From Pseudomonas endophytica (GTDB lineage Bacteria; Pseudomonadota; Gammaproteobacteria; Pseudomonadales; Pseudomonadaceae), in assembly GCF_001411475.1 (NCBI RefSeq), contig NZ_LLWH01000013.1, forward strand, positions 1 through 64,000: a DNA stretch of 64,000 nucleotides. The letters run 5' to 3'. Below, piece by piece: positions 9,173 through 19,583 of the stretch. Numbering within the stretch: position 1 is the stretch's first letter; every line of letters starts with the position of its first letter. The translations under genes and the position numbers were made by a program. A model generated the notes under the pieces. That model saw only the letters and a program-made list of their open reading frames with translations, made no database searches and was not told where the DNA came from.

Positions 9173-9844
9173 TCAGCAGCTGCACATCGCGTTGTCCAAG
9201 ACTTTGCGCAGCTCGGTCGGATGATCAACCACAACATCTGCGCCCCAATGGTCCGGGTTGTCGTTGGGGTGGATGTAGCCGTAGCGAACGGCGGCTGTTT
9301 TGGTTCCGGCATCGCGCCCCGACTCGATGTCGCGTAGGTCATCGCCGACAAACAGTACGCTGGCCGGGTCAAGGTCGAGCATTTTACAGGCCAGGATCAG
9401 CGGCTCCGGGTCGGGCTTGCTATGGGTCACGTGATCGGGGCAGATCAGCAGCGCTGAGCGTTCGGCCAACCCCAGCTGCTCCATGATTGGCTGGGCAAAA
9501 CGCACCGGCTTATTGGTTACAACGCCCCATAGCAAATGCGCTTTTTCAATATCGGCCAGCAATTCGCCCATGCCGTCAAATAGCCTGCTGTGTACCGCGC
9601 AATCACGCTGATAGCGCTCAAGAAATTCAAGGCGCAACGCTTCGAAATCTGCTGATTCAGGTGAGATGTCAAACGTGGCGGCAACCATCGCGCGAGCGCC
9701 ACCGGAAATTTCATCACGAATCAATTTTTCGGCAATCGGTGGCATGTCACGGTCAGCGCGCATGGCCTGGCAGATGGCAATAAAGTCTGGCGCGGTGTCG
9801 AGCAGAGTACCGTCCATGTCAAAAAGAACTGCTCTCAAACGCAT
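9173..9844 (-). CDS. mupP: N-acetylmuramic acid 6-phosphate phosphatase MupP (HAD family)
   Basis: In pseudomonads MupP dephosphorylates N-acetylmuramic acid 6-phosphate in the AnmK-MupP-AmgK-MurU cell-wall recycling route, which bypasses de novo UDP-MurNAc synthesis and affects fosfomycin tolerance. The 223-residue protein is a HAD-IA hydrolase: motif I DMDGT with nucleophile Asp9 and acid/base Asp11, motif II VTNKP, Lys in HSKPDPEP, and motif IV GDDLRD. Older annotations call it phosphoglycolate phosphatase; its place right after ubiG matches the P. aeruginosa gene shown to be mupP (PA3172, from memory). The gap to the ubiG stop is 3 bases. Confidence 0.88.
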   Translation of the reverse strand: MRLRAVLFDMDGTLLDTAPDFIAICQAMRADRDMPPIAEKLIRDEISGGARAMVAATFDISPESADFEALRLEFLERYQRDCAVHSRLFDGMGELLADIEKAHLLWGVVTNKPVRFAQPIMEQLGLAERSALLICPDHVTHSKPDPEPLILACKMLDLDPASVLFVGDDLRDIESGRDAGTKTAAVRYGYIHPNDNPDHWGADVVVDHPTELRKVLDNAMCSC

Positions 9845-9847
9845 GCG

Positions 9848-10546
9848 TTACTCCTCGCGAAGGGTCTGGATCATGTAGTTGACGTCTACATCGTCGGCCA
9901 ATTTATAGTGCTTGGTCAGCGGGTTGTAGGTCAGGCCGATGATGTCTTTGACGTTCAGGCCCGCCTGACGACTCCATGCACCCAGTTCGGAAGGGCGGAT
10001 GAACTTCTTGAAGTCATGGGTGCCACGTGGCATCAGTTTTAGGACGTATTCAGCACCAACAATCGCGAACAGATACGATTTTGGGTTGCGGTTAATGGTC
10101 GAAAAGAACACCTGGCCGCCGGGTTTGACCATCTGATAGCAGGCGCGAATCACAGAGGCTGGATCGGGCACGTGTTCAAGCATTTCAAGGCAGGTAACGA
10201 CGTCGAATTGACCCGGCATTTCGAGTGCCAATGCTTCGGCGGTGGTTTGGCGGTATTCAACATTGACGCCAGACTCTAACTGGTGCAATTGCGCGACAGC
10301 CAGCGGCGCCTCGCCCATGTCGATACCTGTGACAGTCGCCCCGCGCTGAGCCATGGACTCGCTGAGGATGCCGCCGCCGCAGCCGACATCGAGTACTTTT
10401 TTGCCCGCCAACTGAACGCGTTCGTCAATCCAGTTAACCCGCAGTGGGTTGATGTCGTGCAGCGGTTTGAACTCGCTTTCACGGTCCCACCAACGATGGG
10501 CAAGCGCTTCGAATTTGGCGATCTCGGCGTGGTCGACGTTGCTCAT
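9848..10546 (-). CDS. ubiG: Ubiquinone biosynthesis O-methyltransferase UbiG
   Basis: UbiG carries out both O-methylations in ubiquinone synthesis using S-adenosylmethionine. The 232-residue protein has the SAM-binding motif [13 protein letters not shown] near residue 55, [16 protein letters not shown] motif II/III around residue 118, and a C-terminal segment [22 protein letters not shown] typical of UbiG and involved in membrane contact. Length matches the family (about 230-240 residues). It is the second gene of the minus-strand operon. Its neighbour mtaD processes methylthioadenosine, which has no direct step in the same pathway. Confidence 0.95.
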   Translation of the reverse strand: MSNVDHAEIAKFEALAHRWWDRESEFKPLHDINPLRVNWIDERVQLAGKKVLDVGCGGGILSESMAQRGATVTGIDMGEAPLAVAQLHQLESGVNVEYRQTTAEALALEMPGQFDVVTCLEMLEHVPDPASVIRACYQMVKPGGQVFFSTINRNPKSYLFAIVGAEYVLKLMPRGTHDFKKFIRPSELGAWSRQAGLNVKDIIGLTYNPLTKHYKLADDVDVNYMIQTLREE

Positions 10547-10610
10547 GGGTAAATCCTCTAAAGCTTAAAAAACGGGGTAAAACTCAGGACCGCGGCCCTG
10601 AGATTTGTCA

Positions 10611-11942
10611 TCAATGAGTATGGCTGTTTATGCGCTCGCCCCAGGCTTTGGCAGTTGCGCACAGTTGTTGTTCATCCAGCCGGGTCAGTTGGCGGTCATC
10701 GAGCAATTGTTTGCCGGCAACCCAGACGTGCTTCACGCACTCTCGGCCAGTGGCGTAGATCAACTGTGAGACAGGGTCATAGACCGGTTGCTGGGCGAGG
10801 CCGCTTAGGTCAAATGCCACCATGTCAGCCGCTTTGCCGACTTCGATCGAGCCAATTTCATTTTCAAGGCCCAGGGCGCGAGCACCATTGAGCGTTGCCA
10901 TGCGCAGTGCGCGGTGCGCGTCCAATGCTGTGGCAGAACCCGATACGGCTTTGGCCAATAAAGCGGCGGTGCGGGTTTCACCGAGCAAGTCGAGGTCATT
11001 ATTGCTGGCCGCCCCGTCGGTGCCAACCGCGACATTGACCCCGGCTTGCCACAGACGCTCTACCGGGCAAAAGCCGCTGGCCAGTTTCAGGTTAGATTCT
11101 GGGCAATGGATCACGCTGGAGTTGCTTTCTACTAACAGGCTCAGGTCGTCGTCATTGATTTGAGTCATATGAACAGCCTGGAAACGCGGGCCTAGCAAGC
11201 CCAAGCGGGCAAGGCGGGCAACCGGGCGCTCGGCATTGTGTTCGACGGCCTGTTGCACTTCAAAGGCGGTTTCGTGCACGTGCATCTGAACAGCGGCATC
11301 GAGTTCGTCAGCCATGACCCGGACTTTCTCGAGGTTTTCGTCACCGACCGTGTAAGGGGCGTGTGGGCCAAAAGCAATCTTGATGCGCGGATGGTGCTTC
11401 AGGTCGCCAAACAGCTCTACAGCCTGACGCAGGGATTCGTCGGCGGAGCTTGCGCCCGGAATGGGAAAATCAAGAATAGGGAACGCAATTTGCGCGCGGA
11501 TGCCACTGTTGTGCACGCGCTCGCTGGCCACCTTCGGAAAAAAATACATGTCGCTGAAACAGGTAATTCCGCCTTTGATCTGCTCGGCAATGGCCAGATC
11601 GGTCCCGTCTCGCACAAAAGCTTCATCGACCCACTTGGCTTCGGCTGGCCAAATATGCTGTTCCAGCCATGTCATCAAGGGCAGGTCATCGGCCATGCCT
11701 CGGAACAAGGTCATTGCCGCATGGCCGTGAGCATTGATCAGGCCAGGGCTGAGCAAAGTATCGGTAAGCTCGCGGGTTTCTAAAGCCGTATGCTTCACGG
11801 TCAGCGCGCGCGGCCCAATGAACACGATGCGCCCGTCGCGGATGCCCACGCCATGATCCTTAAGCACGACTCCGGCGGGTTCTACAGGCACGAGCCAGGT
11901 GGGGAGTAGTAATAAGTCGAAGGTCAAGGGCTGGGTTGGCAT
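10611..11942 (-). CDS. mtaD: 5'-methylthioadenosine / S-adenosylhomocysteine deaminase (amidohydrolase)
   Basis: This TRZ/ATZ-family metal-dependent hydrolase of 443 residues has the amidohydrolase signature [11 protein letters not shown], metal-binding His in GPHAPYT and QMHVHET, and [12 protein letters not shown] near residue 300. In P. aeruginosa the syntenic protein deaminates methylthioadenosine to methylthioinosine in a variant methionine salvage route. An upstream in-frame ATG at 11963 exists, but a TATAAT at 11962-11967 overlaps it on the same strand, so translation probably starts at 11942, which has GGAAG upstream. It is divergent from mtnA, another methylthio-sugar salvage gene, which supports the role. 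The exact substrate is inferred from family and context. Confidence 0.87.
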   Translation of the reverse strand: MPTQPLTFDLLLLPTWLVPVEPAGVVLKDHGVGIRDGRIVFIGPRALTVKHTALETRELTDTLLSPGLINAHGHAAMTLFRGMADDLPLMTWLEQHIWPAEAKWVDEAFVRDGTDLAIAEQIKGGITCFSDMYFFPKVASERVHNSGIRAQIAFPILDFPIPGASSADESLRQAVELFGDLKHHPRIKIAFGPHAPYTVGDENLEKVRVMADELDAAVQMHVHETAFEVQQAVEHNAERPVARLARLGLLGPRFQAVHMTQINDDDLSLLVESNSSVIHCPESNLKLASGFCPVERLWQAGVNVAVGTDGAASNNDLDLLGETRTAALLAKAVSGSATALDAHRALRMATLNGARALGLENEIGSIEVGKAADMVAFDLSGLAQQPVYDPVSQLIYATGRECVKHVWVAGKQLLDDRQLTRLDEQQLCATAKAWGERINSHTH

Positions 11943-11961
11943 CAAAAACGGCTTCCAGTGC

Positions 11962-11967
11962 ATTATA
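11962..11967 (-). promoter_or_regulatory. Likely -10 element for the mtaD-ubiG-mupP operon
   Basis: On the minus strand these bases read TATAAT, about 20 bases before the chosen mtaD start. No good -35 box was found at the expected distance. The position argues against the longer ORF start at 11963. Confidence 0.5.
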
Positions 11968-12011
11968 AAAAGGACGCGAAGTATACCCGAGCGTGTTCTG
12001 GGCGGCCTCGC

Positions 12012-12017
12012 TATAAT
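12012..12017 (+). promoter_or_regulatory. Likely -10 element for mtnA
   Basis: A perfect TATAAT lies 33 bases before the mtnA ATG at 12051, giving a short leader with an AGGGGAAG ribosome binding site. No clear -35 box is visible 16-18 bases upstream. Confidence 0.55.
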
Positions 12018-12050
12018 CGGCGGTTTTGTAGTTGGGTGATAGGGGAAGTC

Positions 12051-13127
12051 ATGCGCGATCGACTGTTAGCCGCAGAAAAGGTGAAGGCTATTGATTGGCA
12101 GGGGCAAGCCCTGCATCTGCTGGATCAGCGCATTTTGCCTTTTGAAGAGCAATGGCTGGCCTATACCACTGCAGACGGTGTTGCTCAGGCCATTCGCGAC
12201 ATGGTGGTGCGCGGCGCGCCGGCGATTGGCATCGCTGCGGCCTATGGTGTTGTGCTGGCTGCGCGTGCTCGTCAGGCGGCAGGCGGTGACTGGGTTGCGG
12301 CGCTGGAGCAAGACTTCACTTTGCTCGCGAATTCGCGTCCGACTGCCGTCAACCTGTTCTGGGCACTCAATCGCATGCGCGACCGTTTGGCGCGCTGTCA
12401 AGACAGAGCCGACGCGTTACAAACACTGGAAGATGAAGCGATTGCCATCCATGAAAGTGATCGCGAAGCTAATTTGACCATGGCGCAGTTGGGTGTTGAT
12501 GCTATTCGTCGACATCAGGGTAATGCTCAGACCGTTCTGACCCACTGCAACACCGGCGCGTTGGCCACAGGCGGTTTTGGCACGGCGTTGGGGGTGATCC
12601 GTGCCGCATGGCTTGAAGGCATGATCGAGCAAGTGTACGCCGATGAAACCCGGCCTTGGTTGCAAGGCTCTCGCTTAACGGCCTGGGAGTTGGCAAACGA
12701 AGGCATTCCGGTCATTTTGAATGTGGACTCGGCAGCCGCCCATATCATGAAAACAAAAGGTGTCACTTGGGTGATTGTGGGGGCTGACCGGATTACCGCC
12801 AATGGAGATGTCGCGAATAAAGTCGGCACCTATCAACTGGCGGTCAATGCGATGCATCACGGTGTGCGTTTCATGGTCGTTGCGCCGAGCTCGACCATTG
12901 ACATGGAATTGGCCAGCGGCGACGACATCCCGATTGAAGAGCGTGCAGGCAGTGAGCTGCTAGAAGTCGGTGGTAAGCGTGTTGGGGCGAACGTTCAGGC
13001 GTTTAATCCGGTGTTTGATGTAACACCAGCCGATCTGATTGACATCATCGTGACCGAGAAGGGCATTGTTGAGCGCCCGGACGCCACGAAAATGGCTCAG
13101 CTAATGTGCCGTAAGCGGTTGCACTAA
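12051..13127 (+). CDS. mtnA: S-methyl-5-thioribose-1-phosphate isomerase
   Basis: MtnA converts 5-methylthioribose 1-phosphate to methylthioribulose 1-phosphate in methionine salvage. The 358-residue protein has [13 protein letters not shown] near residue 50, [15 protein letters not shown] with the catalytic Cys near residue 165, and [18 protein letters not shown] near residue 245 with the catalytic Asp. These are the eIF2B-like isomerase signatures. The ATG at 12051 has AGGGGAAG 5-6 bases upstream; a longer in-frame extension to 11958 would cross the promoter and is rejected. It is divergent from mtaD, so the two salvage genes share a control region. Confidence 0.95.
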   Translation: MRDRLLAAEKVKAIDWQGQALHLLDQRILPFEEQWLAYTTADGVAQAIRDMVVRGAPAIGIAAAYGVVLAARARQAAGGDWVAALEQDFTLLANSRPTAVNLFWALNRMRDRLARCQDRADALQTLEDEAIAIHESDREANLTMAQLGVDAIRRHQGNAQTVLTHCNTGALATGGFGTALGVIRAAWLEGMIEQVYADETRPWLQGSRLTAWELANEGIPVILNVDSAAAHIMKTKGVTWVIVGADRITANGDVANKVGTYQLAVNAMHHGVRFMVVAPSSTIDMELASGDDIPIEERAGSELLEVGGKRVGANVQAFNPVFDVTPADLIDIIVTEKGIVERPDATKMAQLMCRKRLH

Positions 13128-13432
13128 AGCAGATACAAGCAACAAGTGGTAACCGGCAAGCACGAAGCGAGGGTTGCGGCACTCTTAATCGTGCTATGCG
13201 CTGCACACTTGCAGCTTGTCGCTTGAAGCTTGTAGCTGCGAAGCACGCCAATTGTGATAACATCCGGCGGTTTCCAGGGCGCCCTCAAAGGGTTGCCCTT
13301 ACTGCGCAAATCCGTAGCTTAACTCGTTGATTTGTCGTAAGTCGTTGCGTGGCACGTGGCCAGCGGCGGCGAGCTTCGTTCGTCCCGAATGGATGTGGCG
13401 AAGTTTCACCCGAAAAAGGAATCAGGCTTCTC
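13128..13432 (+). repeat. Intergenic region before gyrA with REP-like inverted repeat
   Basis: This 305-base gap has no gene. Its centre (13211-13239) holds an imperfect palindrome running from GCAGCTTG to AGCTGC around a GCTTGAAGC core, of the CTTGAAGCTTG type common between pseudomonad genes. A related GGCAAGC stretch lies at 13156-13162. The last 150 bases hold the gyrA leader, with a purine-rich AAAAAGGAA at 13413-13421 as probable ribosome binding site. The gyrA promoter was not identified. Confidence 0.5.
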
Positions 13433-16096
13433 ATGGGCGAACTGGCCAAAGAAATCCTCCCGGTCAATATCGAAGACGAGCTGAAACAGTCCTACCTCGA
13501 CTACGCAATGAGCGTAATTGTCGGGCGGGCACTGCCTGATGCGCGTGATGGCTTAAAGCCCGTGCACCGGCGTGTGCTGTTTGCGATGAGCGAACTGAGT
13601 AACGACTGGAACAAGCCGTACAAGAAATCTGCCCGTGTGGTCGGTGACGTCATCGGTAAGTATCACCCGCATGGTGATACGGCCGTTTACGACACCATCG
13701 TTCGAATGGCTCAGCCATTCTCCCTGCGCTACCTGCTGGTAGACGGTCAGGGTAACTTCGGTTCGGTTGACGGCGATAACGCCGCAGCCATGCGATACAC
13801 CGAAGTGCGCATGACCAAGTTGGCTCACGAGTTGTTGGCCGACTTGCATAAAGAAACTGTGGATTGGGTGCCTAACTATGACGGCACAGAACTAATCCCG
13901 GCGGTCATGCCCACGCGTATCCCCAACTTGTTGGTCAACGGTTCCAGCGGCATCGCTGTGGGCATGGCCACCAATATTCCGCCGCACAACCTTGGTGAAG
14001 TTATCGACGGCTGTCTGGCGTTGATCGACAACCCGGAACTGAGCGTCGATGAACTGATGCAGTTCATCCCAGGGCCAGACTTCCCAACAGCAGGCATCAT
14101 CAATGGCCGTGCTGGCATTATCGAAGCCTATCGCACGGGTCGCGGTCGCATTTACATGCGTGCCCGTTCGGTCATCGAAGACATCGACAAGGTCGGCGGT
14201 CGTCAGCAGATCGTGATCACCGAGTTGCCTTACCAGCTGAACAAGGCGCGTTTGATCGAGAAGATCGCTGAGCTGGTTAAAGAGAAAAAGCTCGAAGGCA
14301 TTACTGAGTTGCGTGACGAGTCCGACAAGGACGGCATGCGCGTTGTGATCGAACTGCGTCGCGGTGAAGTGCCGGAGGTTATTCTCAATAACCTTTATGC
14401 CCAGACCCAGCTGCAAAGCGTTTTCGGGATCAACATTGTTGCCTTGATCGACGGTCGTCCGCGCATTCTGAACCTCAAAGATCTACTTGAAGCGTTCGTG
14501 CGCCACCGCCGTGAAGTGGTTACCCGTCGCACTGTATTTGAACTGCGCAAAGCCCGTGAGCGTGGTCACATCCTTGAAGGTCAGGCCGTTGCCCTCTCTA
14601 ACATCGACCCCGTTATTGCGCTGATCAAAGCTTCCCCAACGCCGTCTGAAGCCAAAGAAGCGCTGATCAGCACGCCTTGGGAGTCGACAGCGGTTGTGGC
14701 AATGGTTGAACGAGCTGGTGCCGACTCATGCCGCCCTGAAAATCTTGACCCTCAGTACGGGCTGCGTGACGGTAAGTACTTCCTGTCGCCAGAGCAGGCT
14801 CAAGCCATTCTTGAGCTGCGCTTGCACCGCTTGACCGGCCTTGAGCACGAAAAGCTGCTGGCTGAGTACCAAGAAATTCTGAACCAGATTGGCGAGTTGC
14901 TCCGTATCCTGAACAGCGCTGTGCGCTTGATGGAAGTGATTCGCGAAGAGCTGGAAGTGATTCGTGCGGAATACGGCGATGTGCGTCGTACCGAAATCTT
15001 GGATCATCGTCTCGACCTGACGCTGGGCGATATGATTCCAGAAGAAGAACGTGTCGTGACTATTTCCCACGGTGGTTATGCCAAGACTCAGCCGTTGGCT
15101 GCGTACCAAGCCCAGCGTCGTGGTGGTAAAGGTAAGTCGGCGACGGGTGTGAAGGACGAAGACTACATCGCTCACCTGCTGGTTGCTAACAGCCACACCA
15201 CGCTGTTGCTGTTCTCCAGCAAAGGCAAAGTGTACTGGCTCAAGACCTACGAAATCCCTGAAGCGTCCCGTGCAGCCCGCGGTCGCCCGCTGGTCAATCT
15301 GCTACCGCTGGATGAGGGTGAATACATCACCACCATGCTGCCAGTTGAGGACTACACCGAAGGTCATTTCATCTTCATGGCAACCGCTAACGGCACCGTG
15401 AAAAAGACCCCGCTGGAATCCTTCAGCCGTCAACGCAGTGTGGGCCTGATTGCCCTTGAGCTAGACGAAGGCGACGTACTGATCAGCGCTGCAATCACCG
15501 ATGGTGAGCGCGAAGTCATGTTGTTCTCCGATGGTGGCAAAGTGACCCGCTTTAAAGAGTCCGACGTGCGTGCGATGGGTCGTACTGCTCGTGGTGTGCG
15601 GGGTATGCGCCTGCCAGAAGGCCAAAAGCTGATCTCGATGCTGATCCCTGAAGATGGCAGCGAGATCCTCACCGCTTCGGAGCGTGGTTACGGTAAGCGC
15701 ACGGCCATCAGCGAGTTCCCTGAGTACAAGCGTGGTGGTCAGGGCGTGATCGCCATGGTCAGCAACGAACGCAACGGTCGCCTTGTTGGCGCGGTTCAGG
15801 TCCAGGATGGGGAAGAAATCATGCTGATTTCCGACCAAGGGACTTTGGTGCGCACACGTGTTGACGAAGTGTCGAGCCTAGGTCGTAACACCCAGGGCGT
15901 TACCCTGATCAAACTAGCCAGCGATGAAAAACTGGTCGGCCTTGAGCGAGTGCAGGAGCCATCGGAAGTCGAAGGCGAAGAGCTCGAAGGTAGTATCGAG
16001 GATGGCGTTGAGCTCAAGGGCGAAACCCTTCAAGTTGACCTTGACGACGAACAGCCACTAGAGGCTGACGCTGACGAAGAAGAACCGCGGGAATAA
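13433..16096 (+). CDS. gyrA: DNA gyrase subunit A
   Basis: GyrA forms the DNA-cutting part of the gyrase A2B2 complex that introduces negative supercoils. The 887-residue protein starts [20 protein letters not shown]. The catalytic tyrosine is Tyr122 ([10 protein letters not shown]). The quinolone-resistance region reads [10 protein letters not shown], with Thr83 and Asp87, which is the normal pseudomonad state. Six GyrA-box-like beta-pinwheel repeats fill about 530-840, including QRRGGKGKS (the GyrA box) near residue 560. The last 50 residues are very acidic. An upstream in-frame extension to 13349 is not supported because a ribosome binding site lies just before 13433. A terminator follows. 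Confidence 0.98.
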   Translation: MGELAKEILPVNIEDELKQSYLDYAMSVIVGRALPDARDGLKPVHRRVLFAMSELSNDWNKPYKKSARVVGDVIGKYHPHGDTAVYDTIVRMAQPFSLRYLLVDGQGNFGSVDGDNAAAMRYTEVRMTKLAHELLADLHKETVDWVPNYDGTELIPAVMPTRIPNLLVNGSSGIAVGMATNIPPHNLGEVIDGCLALIDNPELSVDELMQFIPGPDFPTAGIINGRAGIIEAYRTGRGRIYMRARSVIEDIDKVGGRQQIVITELPYQLNKARLIEKIAELVKEKKLEGITELRDESDKDGMRVVIELRRGEVPEVILNNLYAQTQLQSVFGINIVALIDGRPRILNLKDLLEAFVRHRREVVTRRTVFELRKARERGHILEGQAVALSNIDPVIALIKASPTPSEAKEALISTPWESTAVVAMVERAGADSCRPENLDPQYGLRDGKYFLSPEQAQAILELRLHRLTGLEHEKLLAEYQEILNQIGELLRILNSAVRLMEVIREELEVIRAEYGDVRRTEILDHRLDLTLGDMIPEEERVVTISHGGYAKTQPLAAYQAQRRGGKGKSATGVKDEDYIAHLLVANSHTTLLLFSSKGKVYWLKTYEIPEASRAARGRPLVNLLPLDEGEYITTMLPVEDYTEGHFIFMATANGTVKKTPLESFSRQRSVGLIALELDEGDVLISAAITDGEREVMLFSDGGKVTRFKESDVRAMGRTARGVRGMRLPEGQKLISMLIPEDGSEILTASERGYGKRTAISEFPEYKRGGQGVIAMVSNERNGRLVGAVQVQDGEEIMLISDQGTLVRTRVDEVSSLGRNTQGVTLIKLASDEKLVGLERVQEPSEVEGEELEGSIEDGVELKGETLQVDLDDEQPLEADADEEEPRE

Positions 16097-16106
16097 GCGG
16101 GCACAC

Positions 16107-16138
16107 AGGGGGGCGGATGAAGATTCGCCCCCTTGTTG
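16107..16138 (+). terminator. Probable terminator after gyrA
   Basis: A 7-bp stem GGGGGCG/CGCCCCC (16109-16115 and 16126-16132) with a 10-base loop is followed by a T-rich TTGTTGT. The T-run is interrupted, so termination may be partial. The next 70 bases contain degenerate REP-like words (GAGCTGCGTAGC, AAAAGATCGCC). Confidence 0.7.
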
Positions 16139-16280
16139 TATGTGTTGGAGCTGCGTAGCGTAACGAAGCACCGACTTTTGAGCCACCAACAGGTGCGTAC
16201 CTAAAAGATCGCCGTCACGCTGTGTTGCGCAGGTCTTATTGATTTATTGCATGACCCACCAAATCAGAGTGAGAGTGGAT

Positions 16281-17366
16281 GTGAGCAAACGAGCCTATAA
16301 CTTCTGCGCAGGTCCTGCTGCGCTTCCTGAAGCCGTCCTGTTGCGTGCCCAGTCAGAGTTGCTCGACTGGCATGGCAAGGGTCTCTCGGTGATGGAGATG
16401 AGCCATCGCAGCGATGAGTTCGTGTCCATTGCAACCAAGGCTGAGCAGGATCTACGTGATCTGCTGTCTATTCCCTCGAATTATAAAGTCCTGTTTTTGC
16501 AGGGCGGTGCTAGCCAGCAATTTGCTCAGATTCCGCTGAATCTGCTGCCTGAAAATGGCTCGGCAGACTACATTGATACGGGTATATGGTCGCAAAAAGC
16601 CATTGAAGAAGCCTCGCGCTATGGCCATGTCAACGTGGCTGCAAGTGCTAAGAACTATGATTACTTCGCGATTCCTGGCCAGAACGAGTGGAGCCTCTCC
16701 AAAGACGCAGCCTATGTTCACTACGCGCCGAACGAAACCATCGGCGGCCTGGAGTTTGACTGGATTCCGCAAACTGGCGACGTCCCGCTGGTAGCTGATA
16801 TGTCCTCGGATATTCTGTCGCGCCCAGTCGATATTTCTCGTTTTGGCATGATCTACGCTGGCGCCCAGAAAAATATCGGCCCAAGCGGTATCGTGGTTAA
16901 CATCGTTCGCGAAGACTTGCTGGGGCGCGCACGCTCGTTATGCCCAACCATGCTTAATTACAAGGTCGCAGCCGATAACGGCTCTATGTACAACACGCCG
17001 CCGACGCTGGCTTGGTATCTTTCGGGCCTAGTGTTTGAATGGCTGAAAGAGCAGGGCGGGGTTGAGGCGATCGGCAAACTCAATGAAGTTAAAAAGCGCA
17101 CGTTGTACGACTTCATTGATGCCAGCGGCTTGTATAGCAACCCGATCAACACCACTGATCGCTCCTGGATGAACGTGCCGTTCCGTCTGGCCGATGATCG
17201 CCTCGACAAGCCATTCTTGGTAGGTGCTGAGGCTCGCGGTCTATTGAACCTCAAAGGTCATCGCTCTGTAGGCGGTATGCGCGCTTCGATCTATAACGCC
17301 GTGGACATTGTCGCAGTGAATGCGTTGGTGGCTTATATGGCAGAGTTCGAGAAGGAGCACGGCTAA
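16281..17366 (+). CDS. serC: Phosphoserine aminotransferase
   Basis: SerC is a PLP-dependent aminotransferase for serine synthesis and also acts in pyridoxal phosphate synthesis. The 361-residue protein begins (GTG) SKRAYNFCAGPAALP, typical of SerC, with FLQGGASQQFAQIP near residue 75 and the PLP lysine in YAGAQKNIGPSG near residue 197. Length equals the E. coli enzyme. The GTG at 16281 is chosen because the family begins at this point; the ATG upstream at 16239 would add an unusual extension. Its stop overlaps the pheA start by one base (TAATG), so these genes are translationally coupled. Confidence 0.94.
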   Translation: MSKRAYNFCAGPAALPEAVLLRAQSELLDWHGKGLSVMEMSHRSDEFVSIATKAEQDLRDLLSIPSNYKVLFLQGGASQQFAQIPLNLLPENGSADYIDTGIWSQKAIEEASRYGHVNVAASAKNYDYFAIPGQNEWSLSKDAAYVHYAPNETIGGLEFDWIPQTGDVPLVADMSSDILSRPVDISRFGMIYAGAQKNIGPSGIVVNIVREDLLGRARSLCPTMLNYKVAADNGSMYNTPPTLAWYLSGLVFEWLKEQGGVEAIGKLNEVKKRTLYDFIDASGLYSNPINTTDRSWMNVPFRLADDRLDKPFLVGAEARGLLNLKGHRSVGGMRASIYNAVDIVAVNALVAYMAEFEKEHG

Positions 17367-18460
17367 TGTCCGAGCAAGAACTCAAGGCATTGCGCCTGCG
17401 TATCGACAGCCTGGATGAAAAGGTTCTCGAGCTGATCAGTGAGCGTGCCCGCTGCGCGCAAGAAGTTGCCCGCGTCAAAATGGGTTCGCTGGCTGAAGGC
17501 GAAGTGCCAGTTTTTTATCGTCCTGAGCGTGAGGCACAGGTACTTAAGCGTGTGATGGAGCGTAATAAGGGGCCGTTAGGCAATGAGGAGATGGCGCGGT
17601 TGTTCCGCGAAATCATGTCTTCTTGCCTGGCGCTGGAGCAGCCGCTGAAAGTGGCTTATCTGGGCCCTGAAGGGACCTTCACTCAAGCGGCGGCCATGAA
17701 GCATTTTGGTCACGCGGTTATCAGCAAGCCAATGGCTGCGATTGATGAAGTGTTCCGTGAAGTGGCTGCGGGCGCTGTCAACTTTGGTGTTGTGCCGGTG
17801 GAAAACTCCACGGAAGGCGCAGTCAATCACACGTTGGACAGCTTCCTTGAGCACGACATGGTGATCTGCGGCGAAGTTGAGCTGCGCATTCATCACCATC
17901 TGTTGGTTGGCGAAAACACCAAGACCGACAGCATTAGCCGTATTTACTCGCATGCCCAATCGTTGGCGCAGTGCCGTAAGTGGCTGGATGCGCATTACCC
18001 GAATGTTGAACGTGTTGCGGTGTCTAGCAATGCCGAGGCGGCGAAGCGGGTCAAGGGTGAGTGGAACTCGGCGGCGATTGCTGGCGATATGGCGGCAGGT
18101 CTGTATGGTCTGACGCGCTTGGCTGAAAAAATCGAAGATCGCCCGGACAACTCGACGCGCTTTTTAATGATTGGCAGTCAAGAGGTCCCGCCGACCGGAG
18201 ATGACAAAACCTCAATTATCGTGTCGATGAGCAACCGTCCAGGTGCACTGCATGAGCTCTTAGTGCCATTCCATGAGAATGGAATCGACCTCACGCGAAT
18301 CGAGACGCGTCCTTCGCGTAGCGGTAAGTGGACTTATGTATTCTTCATTGATTTTGCTGGCCATCACCGCGACCCATTGGTCAAAAGTGTACTGGAGCAG
18401 ATCAGCCAAGAAGCCGTAGCACTGAAGGTGCTGGGCTCCTATCCGAAAGCGGTTCTCTGA
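17366..18460 (+). CDS. pheA: Bifunctional chorismate mutase / prephenate dehydratase (P-protein)
   Basis: This protein converts chorismate to prephenate and then to phenylpyruvate for phenylalanine synthesis. The 364 residues contain an AroQ chorismate mutase domain (about 1-90; LRLRIDSLDEKVLELISERA, with Arg and Glu catalytic positions), a prephenate dehydratase domain (about 95-275; YLGPEGTFTQAA and PVENSTEGAVNHTLD, and the TRF motif in NSTRFLMIG) and an ACT regulatory domain (about 283-360; MSNRPGALHELL and IETRPSRSGKW) that binds phenylalanine for feedback inhibition. All domains look complete. It overlaps serC by one base and is 10 bases from hisC. Confidence 0.97.
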   Translation: MSEQELKALRLRIDSLDEKVLELISERARCAQEVARVKMGSLAEGEVPVFYRPEREAQVLKRVMERNKGPLGNEEMARLFREIMSSCLALEQPLKVAYLGPEGTFTQAAAMKHFGHAVISKPMAAIDEVFREVAAGAVNFGVVPVENSTEGAVNHTLDSFLEHDMVICGEVELRIHHHLLVGENTKTDSISRIYSHAQSLAQCRKWLDAHYPNVERVAVSSNAEAAKRVKGEWNSAAIAGDMAAGLYGLTRLAEKIEDRPDNSTRFLMIGSQEVPPTGDDKTSIIVSMSNRPGALHELLVPFHENGIDLTRIETRPSRSGKWTYVFFIDFAGHHRDPLVKSVLEQISQEAVALKVLGSYPKAVL

Positions 18461-18470
18461 GGCGATTCAC

Positions 18471-19583
18471 ATGAGCGGTGATTTTCTCGCCCTGGCGCAG
18501 CCGGGCGTGCAACAACTTTCGCCATACGTCCCGGGCAAGCCTGTGGACGAGTTGGCGCGTGAGCTGAATATTGATCCGGCGACCATCGTCAAACTGGCCA
18601 GCAACGAAAACCCTTTGGGTGCAAGCCCCAAGGCGCTGGCGGCCATTCGTGAAGAACTGGCTGAGCTGACGCGTTATCCAGACGGCAACGGTTTCGCCCT
18701 GAAAACCTTGCTGGCTGAGCAAACTGGCGTGCAACTGAATCAAGTGACGCTGGGTAATGGTTCTAACGACATCCTGGAGCTGGTTGCGCGTGCATACCTG
18801 GCGCCAGGCCTGAATGCCGTGTTCAGTGAGCATGCGTTCGCGGTGTACCCGATCGTGACCCAGGCCATTGGTGCGACGGCGCATGTCGTTCCGGCCAAAG
18901 ACTGGGGTCATGACTTGCCGGCCATGCTGGGGGCGATAGACGAGAACACCCGCGTGGTGTTCCTCGCCAACCCGAACAACCCGACCGGCAGCTGGTTCAG
19001 CGCCGAAGCGCTCAACGAGTTTTTGCAGGATGTGCCTGAGCGCGTGCTGGTGGTTCTGGACGAGGCGTATATCGAGTACGCAGAAGGCAGTGAATTGCCG
19101 GATGGCGTGGAGTTTCTGTCGGCTTACCCTAACTTGCTGGTCTCGCGAACCTTCTCCAAGGCTTATGGCCTGGCTGCATTGCGGGTAGGGTACGGTCTGT
19201 CGAGCGCAGTCGTGGCCGACGTGTTGAACCGTGTTCGTCAGCCATTCAACGTCAACAGCCTGGCGCTGGCCGCGGCCTGCGCTGCGCTGCAAGATGCCGA
19301 CTATCTGGCCGAAAGCCGCCGCCTCAACGAGGCGGGCATGCAGCAGTTGCAAGACGGCTTCCGTGAGTTGGGCTTGCAATGGATTCCATCCAAAGGCAAT
19401 TTTATTGCGGTGGATCTGGGGCAGGTCGCAGCGCCGGTTTATCAAGGCTTGTTGCGTGAAGGCGTCATTGTGCGTCCGGTGGCCAACTACGGGATGCCGA
19501 ATCACTTGCGTATCACCATTGGTCTGCCAGCGGAAAACACCCGCTTGCTTGAGGCGCTGGCCAAGGTTCTTGCTCGTGGTTGA
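18471..19583 (+). CDS. hisC: Histidinol-phosphate / aromatic aminotransferase HisC2
   Basis: A class I/II PLP aminotransferase of 370 residues. It shows KLASNENPLGASPKAL near residue 42, the nucleotide-like NGSNDILEL near residue 97, FLANPNNPTGSWF near residue 163, and the PLP lysine in SRTFSKAYGLAALRVGYG near residue 229. Placed between pheA and tyrA-aroA, it probably serves aromatic amino acid transamination as well as or instead of histidine synthesis; pseudomonads usually carry another hisC in the his operon. It has a GAGG ribosome binding site. The following gene starts inside its 3' end, so translation is coupled. Confidence 0.92.
   Translation: MSGDFLALAQPGVQQLSPYVPGKPVDELARELNIDPATIVKLASNENPLGASPKALAAIREELAELTRYPDGNGFALKTLLAEQTGVQLNQVTLGNGSNDILELVARAYLAPGLNAVFSEHAFAVYPIVTQAIGATAHVVPAKDWGHDLPAMLGAIDENTRVVFLANPNNPTGSWFSAEALNEFLQDVPERVLVVLDEAYIEYAEGSELPDGVEFLSAYPNLLVSRTFSKAYGLAALRVGYGLSSAVVADVLNRVRQPFNVNSLALAAACAALQDADYLAESRRLNEAGMQQLQDGFRELGLQWIPSKGNFIAVDLGQVAAPVYQGLLREGVIVRPVANYGMPNHLRITIGLPAENTRLLEALAKVLARG

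Noticed and set aside
13673..13690. GyrA Thr83 as a quinolone-resistance change
   Set aside because: Thr83 is the usual residue in Pseudomonas; Asp87 is also unchanged.
18402..19505. A 367-codon minus-strand open frame across hisC
   Set aside because: Antisense shadow; HisC is full length with its PLP lysine.
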